Source: Sphingomonadaceae bacterium
GTDB taxonomy: Bacteria; Pseudomonadota; Alphaproteobacteria; Sphingomonadales; Sphingomonadaceae
Length of the DNA stretch: 12,943 nucleotides
NCBI GenBank assembly: GCA_016462305.1
Contig: JAEMTM010000003.1
Location: 1 to 12,943 of the forward strand
Direction: 5' to 3'
The stretch's first letter is position 1; every line of letters starts with the position of its first letter. Shown here one piece after another: positions 1 to 7,751 of this stretch. Under the pieces are notes generated by a model that saw nothing but the letters and a program-made list of their open reading frames with translations, ran no database searches and was not told the origin of the DNA. Both the position numbers and the translations under genes were made by a program.

Positions 1-13
1 GGGCCGAGTCGCC

Positions 14-20
14 GAGGGGG
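14..20 (+). promoter_or_regulatory. Ribosome binding site of gspC
   Basis: GAGGGGG lies 4 bases before the GTG at 25 and is the main support for that start. The gspC reading frame has no stop between base 1 and 24, so a start left of the window cannot be excluded on frame alone. Confidence 0.5.
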
Positions 21-24
21 TAGT

Positions 25-843
25 GTGGCAGGATCATTGGCTGAAAGGGTTAGGGTGCAATCTCGTGCGCTGACGTTGCTGCCTATTGGCAATGTCCTGA
101 TTGCCTTGATTGTCGTCCTTTTGGTTATTCAGGTGGCGCGGCTTTTTTGGGTCGTTGTCATACCGGTTGGTCCTCTTTCCGGATGGCGCGCGCCATCGGT
201 AAATCTTGTTTCACCATCGGCTCGGCTCGCGCTTTTTAGGGGCTTTGACCCATTTTATCGCACCGATGCGCCCGCAGCGACCACACAAAATGTCACGTCG
301 TTAAGCCTGGTTTTGTTTGGCGTGCGCGCAAATGAAAGCTCAGGCGGCGGTTCCGCCATCATTGCCGGCGAAGACGGCATCCAAAATAGTTTTGCCGTGG
401 GTGAAGAAGTCGCGCCGGGCGTGACGTTGGATTCGGTTGCTTTTGACCATGTGATATTGTCGCGCGGCGGGGTGAAGGAGTCACTTTATCTGGATCAGTC
501 GGTTCCGGCAGAAACGGTCAGCCCCTCCGGAGATGCGCCTCAATCAAAAGCTACCTCGTCCGCCACGGGAGGGTTAAATGCCCAAACGCTGCAAAAGGCC
601 ATTGGCTTTGCGCCGCGAAACGAAGGGGGCAGGGTCACTGGCCTAGTTTTGAAAGCCCAGGATGACGGGACGATGTTGCGGCTCGCTGGATTTCAGCCAG
701 GTGACATCGTTGTTGCCGTCAATGGTCGTCCCGTCTCATCCGTCACTGATGTTATAGCACAATTCCGACCCGGAGCCCGCATAAGCGTCGAAGTCGAACG
801 CGGCGGTTCAAAGGTTCCCATCGCTCTAAATTTGGAACAATAG
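25..843 (+). CDS. gspC: T2SS inner-membrane linker protein GspC
   Basis: GspC connects the inner-membrane platform to the secretin and takes part in substrate selection in the periplasm. Seen: a short basic cytoplasmic N-terminus, one hydrophobic membrane segment at about residues 24-46, a homology-region (HR) domain at about 94-158 (begins LVLFGVRAN, ends ESLYLD), a Ser/Ala/Thr-rich linker, and a C-terminal PDZ domain at about 203-271 containing FQPGDIVVAVNGRPV. HR plus PDZ is the classic GspC arrangement; other GspC proteins carry a coiled coil instead of PDZ. At 272 residues the length fits the family. The GTG start is supported by a GAGGGGG ribosome site. The stop codon TAG shares its G with the GTG start of gspD. 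The promoter must lie left of the window. Confidence 0.9.
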   Translation: MAGSLAERVRVQSRALTLLPIGNVLIALIVVLLVIQVARLFWVVVIPVGPLSGWRAPSVNLVSPSARLALFRGFDPFYRTDAPAATTQNVTSLSLVLFGVRANESSGGGSAIIAGEDGIQNSFAVGEEVAPGVTLDSVAFDHVILSRGGVKESLYLDQSVPAETVSPSGDAPQSKATSSATGGLNAQTLQKAIGFAPRNEGGRVTGLVLKAQDDGTMLRLAGFQPGDIVVAVNGRPVSSVTDVIAQFRPGARISVEVERGGSKVPIALNLEQ

Positions 844-3029
844 TGATCCGTAACTTCTCCTTATGGTTGGCGTGCAGCACGCTTATTTTTACCACGCCAG
901 TCACCGCGCAGCAGACATTGAACGTCCGCGACGCCGACATCCGCGCTTTTGTGCAAGACGCCGCACGCGTTACGGGGCAAACCTTCATCGTTGATGGCCG
1001 TGTCAGCGGTAAGGTGTCGGTTGTAACCGACCGCCCATTGTCGCGTTCTGAATATTTCGAAGTGTTTTTGTCGACATTGCGTGCAAATGGCCTTGTCGCC
1101 ATTCCCATGCGCGGCGGCGGATATCGCATTCAGCCTTCGGACGGCGCGGCAACGCAGCCAACGCGCGTAGGCAGCCGGGCCGAGTCTGCCAGCCAGTTTG
1201 TAACCGAAGTGTTCCGCTTGCGGTCGATTGACGCAACCACGGCGGTGGAAACGCTTCGTCCATTAATCAGCCGGGAAGGTTCGCTAACGGCGAACCGTAG
1301 CGCAAATAGCCTTGTGGTGGCGGATTATGCCGACAATATCCGCCGGATCCGCGATCTCATCCGCCAGATTGACCGCGACAGCGCAGCCACGCAGATTGTG
1401 ACGCTCGAATATGCTGGCGCACGCGAAATTGCGACGGCATTGCAAGGATTGGCTGGCCAAGGCGGCGGCGAAGGTGCGCGTGCGCCTGTATCGATCGCTG
1501 CCATCGACAGCAGCAACGCAATCGCGTTGCGCGGGGACCCAACATCCGTCGCGCGCTTTGCCGAAATGGCGAAGCAATTAGATGCCCGTGCGCAATCTGG
1601 GTCGGAAATTCGTGTTTATCGGCTTGAGCATGCGAACGCCGAAACTTTGCTAGAAACGGTCCAATCGCTGATTGGCGGACAAAGCAATGGTGCGCGGGGC
1701 AGCGACATGCCGTCAGTGGCTTTACCTGCCAACGGCGGAGCGCCGGCTGTTCCATCCGCGCCAATCGTTGCGACATCTTCTGGCGAAGGCTCGAACGGCA
1801 TTGGCGGACGCGGGCCTATTGTTGTGACGCGTTATGAAGGCACAAATGCCCTCATCGTCGCTGCTAATCCGGACGTGCAGCGCAGCTTGGGCGAATTGAT
1901 CCGGCAATTAGATACACGGCCTGAACAGGTTCTGGTGGAAGCGATTGTGGTCGAAATCGGCAATGAGGCCGCCAAAAAACTTGGTGTGCAATTCCTCGTA
2001 GGGGGCAAGAACGCGCCTTTTGCAGCGACCAATTACTCCAACGCTTCGCCTAACATCCTGACAATAGCAGGGGCGGTTGGGGCCGAGCAGCTGAAGCGCA
2101 CGACGACGACTGTGAATGGTAACACCACAACCACCGTGACCAACAGTGCCTTAGGTGACAGCCTGCAAAAGGCGGCCGCGGCATCTATTTTGAGCGCGAC
2201 GGGCGGCTTTGGCGGCTTTGCGCTGGATATCGGTAAAAATGCGATTTTTGGTACAATCATCAATGCAATTGCAGGGGATACGGAATCCAACCTTTTGGCG
2301 ACGCCGCATATCGTGACATTGAATAACCAAAAGGCGAAGTTTCTGGTGGGCCAGGAAGTACCGGTCAGCACGGGCGAGCAATTATCCGCAAACTTCGAAA
2401 ATGCATTCCGTACCGTTCAGCGTCAAGAAGTGGGCATCAAGCTGGAGGTCACGCCGCAGGTCAACGCGCAGGGCGATGTGAAGCTGTTCCTCAAGCAAGA
2501 GGTGTCGAGCGTTGCTGGCCCTGTATCTTCGCGGTCCAATGACCTTATCATCAACAAACGCGAATTTGAGACCACGTTGACGGTTGGCGACGGGCAATTA
2601 TTGGCAATAGGTGGGCTGCTTAACGATGACGAGCGCCGCACGATTGAGCGTATTCCGTTGCTCAGCGACATTCCCCTCATTGGTGAGCTGTTTAAGTCAC
2701 GCAGCCGCAGCCGCAGCAAAAGCAACCTGATGGTGTTTATCCGGCCTACAATCTTGCGGACCCGGCAAGATGGCGATCAATTGACCGCACGCCGTTATGA
2801 TTATGTGCGCGGCATGCAACAGGCGCGTAATCCAGATATGGAGCCGAGCATTGATGAATTGCTGCGTGACTATATGGGCACCACCCCGCCAACTGAGCCA
2901 GATGCGCGGGCAAACGACATCATGATTGGCGCAGATGGCAATCTGACGCGGCCCGCAGCAGGGGGCGCACTTGCACCCGCAGATGTGCCTGCGAGCGCCG
3001 TATCGGCCGCCAGTGGGGATGGACAATAA
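843..3029 (+). CDS. gspD: T2SS outer-membrane secretin GspD
   Basis: GspD forms the multimeric outer-membrane channel through which folded substrates leave. Seen: a signal peptide (residues 1-22, likely cleaved after VTA, before QQ); an N0 domain at about 24-98; ring-building N1 (about 117-180), N2 (about 185-250) and N3 (about 255-357) domains; and the secretin core at about 360-640. The secretin signature at about 582-616 is clear (GQLLAIGGLL followed by IPLLSDIPLIGELF), then NLMVFIRPTILR. N3 carries a Gly/Ser/Ala/Pro-rich loop at about 282-322. A Thr-rich stretch near residues 419-431 precedes the gate region. About 85 residues follow the barrel, ending in an Ala/Pro-rich tail; I cannot assign this tail to a pilotin-binding S-domain. 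At 728 residues the length is normal. The GTG start overlaps the gspC stop by one base, with GGAA at 834-837 as a plausible ribosome site. Confidence 0.95.
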   Translation: MIRNFSLWLACSTLIFTTPVTAQQTLNVRDADIRAFVQDAARVTGQTFIVDGRVSGKVSVVTDRPLSRSEYFEVFLSTLRANGLVAIPMRGGGYRIQPSDGAATQPTRVGSRAESASQFVTEVFRLRSIDATTAVETLRPLISREGSLTANRSANSLVVADYADNIRRIRDLIRQIDRDSAATQIVTLEYAGAREIATALQGLAGQGGGEGARAPVSIAAIDSSNAIALRGDPTSVARFAEMAKQLDARAQSGSEIRVYRLEHANAETLLETVQSLIGGQSNGARGSDMPSVALPANGGAPAVPSAPIVATSSGEGSNGIGGRGPIVVTRYEGTNALIVAANPDVQRSLGELIRQLDTRPEQVLVEAIVVEIGNEAAKKLGVQFLVGGKNAPFAATNYSNASPNILTIAGAVGAEQLKRTTTTVNGNTTTTVTNSALGDSLQKAAAASILSATGGFGGFALDIGKNAIFGTIINAIAGDTESNLLATPHIVTLNNQKAKFLVGQEVPVSTGEQLSANFENAFRTVQRQEVGIKLEVTPQVNAQGDVKLFLKQEVSSVAGPVSSRSNDLIINKREFETTLTVGDGQLLAIGGLLNDDERRTIERIPLLSDIPLIGELFKSRSRSRSKSNLMVFIRPTILRTRQDGDQLTARRYDYVRGMQQARNPDMEPSIDELLRDYMGTTPPTEPDARANDIMIGADGNLTRPAAGGALAPADVPASAVSAASGDGQ

Positions 3030-4585
3030 TGACCGAACCGCAAGGAACGTTGGAACGACAGGGCGCGACTGACGCCGAACTTGACGCACCCTTCACTGTT
3101 GCCCAAATTACGCCATTGCTCGACCTACCTTATGCCTTTGCCAAGGCGCACGGCCTGGTTTTGCGTCATGAGAGCAACGCACGTTTAATCGTTGCCATGC
3201 GCGAGGGTGCAGATCCGCTCATGCTGCTTGAAGTGCGGCGCTATCTGGCGATGCCGTTCGATGTTGAGATAGCCGATAACCAGACCTTTGACCGCTATCT
3301 GTCCGACCATTATGCGATGGATGGAAGTGCAGCGGCAATGGCGGGTTCGATAGGCCATAACGACGGCGATCTGTTGTCCGATATGTTGCCCAGTGTCGAC
3401 GATTTGCTCGACAGCGCAGACGACGCGCCCGTTATCCGGTTGATTAACGGCATCATAGCAGAGGCCGTGCGGCAAGGTGTTTCGGATATTCATATCGAGC
3501 CTTATGAAACGGGCCTCGTCATCCGTATGCGTGCCGATGGCGTGTTGCAGGAACGGCTTCGGCTCCCTGCCAATGTCGCGCCTGTTGTCGTTAGCCGTAT
3601 CAAGGTCATGGCGCGGCTCGACATTGCCGAACGCCGTATTCCGCAAGATGGCCGTATTGGCCTGACGCTTGGTGGAAAGATGGTCGATGTGCGTGTGTCG
3701 ACCTTACCCAGCCGCGCTGGCGAGCGCGTGGTGATGCGTATCCTCGACAATGAAAACGCCGGCATTTCGCTCGATCTGTTGGGCATGTCGGAAGAGACGC
3801 TAAAAATATTGCGCGAAGCATTGGCTGAACCCAATGGTATTATTTTGGTCACTGGACCGACGGGTTCGGGTAAGACCACCACATTATACGCAGGTCTAAA
3901 GCGCCTGAATGACGGTTCGCGCAACATACTGACGGTTGAAGATCCGGTCGAATATGCGGTTGAAGGCATTGGCCAGACGCAGGTGAATGCGAAAGTAGGT
4001 ATGACCTTTGCCGCTGGCCTGCGTGCGATTTTGCGGCAGGACCCTGACGTCGTCATGGTCGGCGAAATCCGCGACCGTGAAACCGCCGATATTGCTGTGC
4101 AAGCGGCGCTTACCGGCCATTTGGTGCTGACCACGGTGCACACAAATGACGCGCTGGGTGCCATAACGCGTATGCGCGATATGAAGGTTGAGCCTTTCTT
4201 GCTGGCCTCGACGTTGCGCGCTGTCATCGCGCAGCGGCTTGTGCGTCGTTTATGTCCGCATTGCCGCCAAACGGTTCAGGCCGACGGTAATGCCGCGTCT
4301 TTGCTTGGTTTTGACAAGGGGACGGCAGTATACAAGGCGGTTGGTTGCCCTGAATGCAACAACACTGGCTTTTTGGGTCGTATTGGCGTGTTTGAGGCTG
4401 TCCGCGTGGATGATACCATCCGCCGCTTGATCAATGACGGCGGCGATGAAGCGATATTGGCGCGACATGCCTTTGTGAACCAACCCAATTTAAGTGCCGC
4501 CGCGCGCAAATTGGTGCGTAGCGGGGACACCACGCCAGAGGAGGCTATTCGCATTTCACGCCGTGAAGACATTGTTGATGCCTGA
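3029..4585 (+). CDS. gspE: T2SS assembly ATPase GspE
   Basis: GspE is the cytoplasmic hexameric ATPase that powers pseudopilus assembly and docks on GspL and GspF. Seen: an N-terminal GspE/PilB domain (about residues 22-100), a linker, then the ATPase core. The core has Walker A GPTGSGKTT at 276-284, Walker B/Asp-Glu region DVVMVGEIRD at 340-349, and a His box VHTND around H371. A four-cysteine zinc site (C409, C412, C440, C443; CPHC and CPEC) is typical of GspE and PilB. Membership in a gsp operon between gspD and gspF assigns it to secretion rather than type IV pili. At 518 residues it is full length. Its ATG shares one base with the gspD stop (TAATG), with GGGGA at 3015-3019 as ribosome site. 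Confidence 0.96.
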   Translation: MTEPQGTLERQGATDAELDAPFTVAQITPLLDLPYAFAKAHGLVLRHESNARLIVAMREGADPLMLLEVRRYLAMPFDVEIADNQTFDRYLSDHYAMDGSAAAMAGSIGHNDGDLLSDMLPSVDDLLDSADDAPVIRLINGIIAEAVRQGVSDIHIEPYETGLVIRMRADGVLQERLRLPANVAPVVVSRIKVMARLDIAERRIPQDGRIGLTLGGKMVDVRVSTLPSRAGERVVMRILDNENAGISLDLLGMSEETLKILREALAEPNGIILVTGPTGSGKTTTLYAGLKRLNDGSRNILTVEDPVEYAVEGIGQTQVNAKVGMTFAAGLRAILRQDPDVVMVGEIRDRETADIAVQAALTGHLVLTTVHTNDALGAITRMRDMKVEPFLLASTLRAVIAQRLVRRLCPHCRQTVQADGNAASLLGFDKGTAVYKAVGCPECNNTGFLGRIGVFEAVRVDDTIRRLINDGGDEAILARHAFVNQPNLSAAARKLVRSGDTTPEEAIRISRREDIVDA

Positions 4586-5795
4586 ATTTGCCTATCACGC
4601 CATCGACCCTGACGGGCGCGAGCGGCGCGGGCGAATATCTGCGGCCAATGATGATCTGGCACGCGAAGCATTGGTGTCGAAAAAACTTTATATTGTAAGC
4701 GTTGCGCCCGCCGAAATGCGGGCGTCGGTGTTTGCCAACCTGCCGCTGAAACGGCAGCCACGGTTAAACGCAAAGCAGCTAACATTGTTCACCCGGCAAT
4801 TGTCTTCCTTGGCGCAAGTATCACCCTTGGAAGAGGCGCTGCGGACGATAAGTCGTCAGAGCGAGCAGCCAGTTGTGCGTCAGATATTGACTGGCGTTCA
4901 CGCGGGCGTCGTTGAAGGCCAGCGTTTGTCCGAATCTATGCGGCGCGAAAGCAACAGCTTTCCGCCTTTGTATCGCGCAATGATCGCCGCAGGGGAGGGC
5001 GCGGGCACATTGCCGCTGATCACCGAACGGCTTGCTGTGCTGCTAGAACGGCAGGCGGAGATGCGTGGCAAGTTGATTGGCGCGCTCGCTTATCCGGCGA
5101 TCCTGTCGCTTGTCGCGATCTTGGTTGTGATGGGGTTGATGGTGTCCGTCGTACCGCGCGTGGTTGAACAATTCGACAATGTGGATCAGCAATTACCGCT
5201 GATAACGCGGATGGTGATTGGCATTTCCGCATTTTTGGCGAATTATTACTGGGTGCTGATCATCGTCGCCTTGCTGGGTGCTTTCGTTTTCGCGCAAGCC
5301 TTAAAACAGCCAGCTTTCCGTTTGGCGGTGGACCGCAATGTCCTGCGTATTCCGGTGCTTGGAAAACTTTTGCGCAACCTGCATGCCGCACGCATGGCAC
5401 GGACATTGGCGACCATGGTTGCAAGCCGCTTGCCGTTGTTAGAGGGCTTGCGCCTGACGGGCGGCACCATTCGCAATAAAGTATTATCTGCGGCCAATGA
5501 CGAGATCGTGGAATCCGTGCGTAGCGGGGGTAGCCTGTCAGGCGCGATGCGTGCCAGCAGCGTTTTTCCGCCTTTGCTCGTGTATCTGACGGCAAGCGGC
5601 GAGAGCGCAGGGCAGTTGGATATCATGCTCGAACGTGCCGCCGAATATCTGGAACGCGAATTTGATACCTTTACCAGCACCGCTTTGTCGTTGCTGGAAC
5701 CCTTGATCATTGTCGCCATGGGCGGCGTGGTCGCTGTCATCATATTGGCAATATTGCTGCCTATACTTCAACTGCAAAATCTTACAGGACTTTAG
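4578..5795 (+). CDS. gspF: T2SS inner-membrane platform protein GspF
   Basis: GspF is the polytopic core of the inner-membrane platform, contacting GspE and GspL and probably turning ATPase motion into pseudopilin extraction. Seen: two repeated T2SSF cytoplasmic domains (about residues 60-170 and 260-370) and three membrane segments at about 171-195, 216-241 and 374-400. The start is taken as the ATG at 4578 (protein begins MPEFAYHAIDPDG), which gives 405 residues, the usual family length, and the typical GspF opening. The frame is open further upstream to 4494 inside gspE, but that extension has no family resemblance. It overlaps gspE by 8 bases and lacks a strong ribosome site, so coupling to gspE translation is likely. 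Confidence 0.95.
   Translation: MPEFAYHAIDPDGRERRGRISAANDDLAREALVSKKLYIVSVAPAEMRASVFANLPLKRQPRLNAKQLTLFTRQLSSLAQVSPLEEALRTISRQSEQPVVRQILTGVHAGVVEGQRLSESMRRESNSFPPLYRAMIAAGEGAGTLPLITERLAVLLERQAEMRGKLIGALAYPAILSLVAILVVMGLMVSVVPRVVEQFDNVDQQLPLITRMVIGISAFLANYYWVLIIVALLGAFVFAQALKQPAFRLAVDRNVLRIPVLGKLLRNLHAARMARTLATMVASRLPLLEGLRLTGGTIRNKVLSAANDEIVESVRSGGSLSGAMRASSVFPPLLVYLTASGESAGQLDIMLERAAEYLEREFDTFTSTALSLLEPLIIVAMGGVVAVIILAILLPILQLQNLTGL
5786..5789 (+). promoter_or_regulatory. Ribosome binding site deciding the gspG start
   Basis: AGGA sits 8 bases before the ATG at 5798, inside the last codons of gspF. It supports the long-leader start of gspG over the only nearby alternative, a TTG at 5822 that has no purine-rich site before it. 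Confidence 0.45.
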
Positions 5796-5797
5796 AC

Positions 5798-6271
5798 ATG
5801 CTCCGCCTAATCTTTAATCTTTTGACTGATACCCGCCGCGCACCAGCCAAGTTCCGCCGCAAGAAAGTTCAGGCGCAACGCAACGGTTTCACCCTAGTTG
5901 AAATGATGGTGACTTTGTTCATTTTGGCGCTGCTGACGACGGTCGTGGCCATCAACGTGCTACCGAACCAAGACAAGGCCATGGTGCAAAAGGCACGGGC
6001 AGACATCGCAGTTTTGGGACAAGCGATGGAAACCTATCGCCTTGATAATCTGACCTACCCTGACGCAGGCGCAGGGCTGCAGGCGTTGGTCACGCCGCCG
6101 ACGACCGGAGCGCGGAGTGAAGGCTATATCAAGAAACTGCCTATGGACCCTTGGAACCGCCCATATCAGTATAGCATGCCTGGAAAGAACGGCGCCTTTG
6201 ACATCTATTCGCTGGGTGCCGATGGTGCGCCTGGCGGTGAGAATGACAATGCCGACATTTACGGCGACTAA
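5798..6271 (+). CDS. gspG: T2SS major pseudopilin GspG
   Basis: GspG is the main subunit of the periplasmic pseudopilus. Seen: a prepilin leader ending in NG, with cleavage predicted after G30, then FTLVEMMVTLFIL with the conserved Glu at mature position 5 (residue 35). The body contains the GspG landmarks LPMDPWNRPYQY and a C-terminal calcium-loop type sequence, DIYSLGADGAPGGENDNADI. The mature protein is about 127 residues, normal for GspG. The leader is unusually long and basic (30 residues, several Arg/Lys, with a hydrophobic opening MLRLIFNLL). No other ATG or GTG lies between 5798 and the cleavage site, and the ATG has AGGA at a good distance. It starts 2 bases after the gspF stop and is overlapped by gspH. 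Confidence 0.95.
   Translation: MLRLIFNLLTDTRRAPAKFRRKKVQAQRNGFTLVEMMVTLFILALLTTVVAINVLPNQDKAMVQKARADIAVLGQAMETYRLDNLTYPDAGAGLQALVTPPTTGARSEGYIKKLPMDPWNRPYQYSMPGKNGAFDIYSLGADGAPGGENDNADIYGD
6236..6241 (+). promoter_or_regulatory. Ribosome binding site deciding the gspH start
   Basis: GGTGAG lies 7 bases before the ATG at 6249 but only 1 base before the in-frame ATG at 6243, so 6249 is the better start for gspH. The site lies within the end of gspG. Confidence 0.45.
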
Positions 6272-6737
6272 GCCGTCCGTCCGTAAAATCGTTCGGGATA
6301 ATGCGCGCGGCTTCAGCTTAGTGGAGCTGATGGTGGTATTGTTCATCATCGGCATTGCAAGCACCGCCGTTGTCATGACCATAGGCTCGCCTGAGCGCGG
6401 TGTGCGGGATGAGGCAGAGCAATTTGCCGCCCGCATTGCCGCCTTGCGCGATAATGCCATATTGCAATCGCGCACTATGGCGGTGACGGTGCGTCCGTCG
6501 GGCTATGGCTTTGAAACGCGCAATGATGGGAACTGGGTACCGTTGTCCGAGGCCCCATTTTCAACAACCGACTGGAAACGTGGCACAACGGTTCAGATGT
6601 CTGGCGCACGACAAATGCGGGTTGCCTTTGACAGCACTGGCCTGCCGTCAAGCGCCGCCAGTTTCGCGATCAAACATGACAATATAACGGTCACGCTAAA
6701 GCTCGCCGCAACCGGGGACATACGCGTTGTCCGTTAA
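6249..6737 (+). CDS. gspH: T2SS minor pseudopilin GspH
   Basis: GspH is a minor pseudopilin expected near the tip of the pseudopilus. Seen: a leader ending in ARG, predicted cleavage after G21, then FSLVELMVVLFIIG with Glu at mature position 5 (residue 26), a membrane-type helix, and a soluble beta-rich domain with the GspH/FimT-like pattern of an early helix (DEAEQFAARIAALRDNAILQ). The frame is open well upstream inside gspG, but the start at 6249 is preferred because of its ribosome site and reasonable leader; ATG 6243 is the alternative. The product is 162 residues. It overlaps gspG by 23 bases, the longest overlap in the operon. The assignment rests on sequence pattern and position between gspG and gspI. 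Confidence 0.9.
   Translation: MPTFTATKPSVRKIVRDNARGFSLVELMVVLFIIGIASTAVVMTIGSPERGVRDEAEQFAARIAALRDNAILQSRTMAVTVRPSGYGFETRNDGNWVPLSEAPFSTTDWKRGTTVQMSGARQMRVAFDSTGLPSSAASFAIKHDNITVTLKLAATGDIRVVR
6714..6718 (+). promoter_or_regulatory. Ribosome binding site supporting the TTG start of gspI
   Basis: GGGGA lies 8 bases before the TTG at 6727. No ATG or GTG occurs in frame between it and the pseudopilin cleavage motif, so this site supports TTG initiation inside the end of gspH. Confidence 0.45.
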
Positions 6738-7110
6738 GCCTTCATCGCCGCGCAATGGCTTCACGCTGTTGGAGATCATGGTTGCCTTGGCCATTTTCAG
6801 CCTCGCGGCTTTAGCGATGGTGCGCTTGCAGGGATATTCGGTACGCTCGACATCCAATCTGGGCGATAGCAATATGGCATGGCAAGTGGCCCGGAACGTG
6901 GCCGTGGAAATATTGTCCAACCCCGCGCCGCCAACTCTCGGAGAAACGCGTGGCGAAGAATTAAACGGCGGTCAAAATTGGAAGTGGATGGCGACAACGC
7001 GCAGGACCGATGACAGCCGTTTGGTGACTGTTGAGATCAACGTGGTCGGAACAGGCAATGCGGCACTCCGTAAGGCCCAGATGACGATAGCTAGGCCCGT
7101 TGAACAGTGA
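6727..7110 (+). CDS. gspI: T2SS minor pseudopilin GspI
   Basis: GspI forms the pseudopilus tip complex with GspJ and GspK. Seen: a short leader ending in PRNG, predicted cleavage after G11, then FTLLEIMVALAIF with Glu at mature position 5 (residue 16), followed by the typical helix (ALAMVRLQGYSVRS) and a small C-terminal domain. At 127 residues the size is normal. The start codon is TTG, chosen because no ATG or GTG is available in frame and GGGGA lies 8 bases upstream. It overlaps gspH by 11 bases and gspJ by 4 bases, so its translation is probably coupled to both. Confidence 0.92.
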   Translation: MSVKPSSPRNGFTLLEIMVALAIFSLAALAMVRLQGYSVRSTSNLGDSNMAWQVARNVAVEILSNPAPPTLGETRGEELNGGQNWKWMATTRRTDDSRLVTVEINVVGTGNAALRKAQMTIARPVEQ

Positions 7111-7751
7111 CCGAAATGCGACATTCAGAGGCCGGCTTTACGCTTATCGAATTGCTTGTGGCGCTAGCGATTTTTGCACTCATTTCGGTGGCTGGTGTCA
7201 TGCTTCTGCGTTCCGGCAGCGATACCCAAATTGCCGTGAAAAAGCGTCTTGAAGAAATGGCATTGTCGCATCGTTTGGCCAATGGTTTGGAAGGCGATCT
7301 GGCGCAGGCGATCGTGCGCCCTGTGCGCGATCAATCAGGCCAACCTATCCCTGCCTTTACCCAAGGAGAGGCAAGCGTTCCCGGCGCGCTATTTGGCTTT
7401 GTCCGGGCCGGGTGGTCCAATTTTGATGATGCGCCGAGGGCAGGGCTGCAACGCGTGGCTTATGTGTTGGAAGATGGGGCGCTCAAGCGTTTAAGTTGGC
7501 CCATGCTCGACGGAGCGGCCCCCACAGACGCTGCGGTCTTGTTGGAGGATGTCGCCTCTGCCAAGGTCGAATTTCGCGATGATACCGGTGCTTGGCGCGA
7601 TGATTGGACTGCGGCCGATGCGGATGCTTTGCCGCGCGCTGTTGCCTTAAACGTCAATTTGGTCGGTAAGCCTGCCCAACGGATGCTTTTTCTGGTTGGG
7701 CCGCAAACACGTGTTCCACCACCGAGCGTTGAAAAAGGCGCAGCCGAATGA
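7107..7751 (+). CDS. gspJ: T2SS minor pseudopilin GspJ
   Basis: GspJ is a tip-complex minor pseudopilin that binds GspI and GspK. Seen: leader MTEMRHSEAG with predicted cleavage after G10, then FTLIELLVALAIFALI with Glu at mature position 5 (residue 15). The larger soluble domain of about 180 residues has the expected GspJ features (LANGLEGDLAQAIVRPVRD; RVAYVLEDGALKRLSWP). The GTG start at 7107 overlaps the gspI stop by 4 bases (GTGA). An ATG at 7116 is a possible alternative, shortening the leader to 7 residues. Neither has a strong ribosome site, which fits translational coupling. At 214 residues the length fits the family. Confidence 0.92.
   Translation: MTEMRHSEAGFTLIELLVALAIFALISVAGVMLLRSGSDTQIAVKKRLEEMALSHRLANGLEGDLAQAIVRPVRDQSGQPIPAFTQGEASVPGALFGFVRAGWSNFDDAPRAGLQRVAYVLEDGALKRLSWPMLDGAAPTDAAVLLEDVASAKVEFRDDTGAWRDDWTAADADALPRAVALNVNLVGKPAQRMLFLVGPQTRVPPPSVEKGAAE

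Noticed and set aside
3502..4227. Minus-strand open frame of 241 codons opposite gspE
   Set aside because: It is the shadow of the conserved ATPase core, with Ser/Arg/Thr-rich low-complexity sequence and no family resemblance.
4494..4577. Upstream extension of gspF inside gspE
   Set aside because: The added residues show no GspF similarity, and the ATG at 4578 gives the normal length and the typical GspF N-terminus.
3029..5795. Reading the operon as a type IV pilus or competence system
   Set aside because: The HR-PDZ GspC, GspD, GspL, GspM, GspN, the five pseudopilins and the calcium-loop GspG together fit T2SS, and no pilT, pilM-pilQ or pilin genes are present.
6117..6248. Upstream extension of gspH inside gspG
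   Set aside because: It would give a leader of more than 60 residues before the cleavage motif; ATG 6249 has a ribosome site at the right distance.
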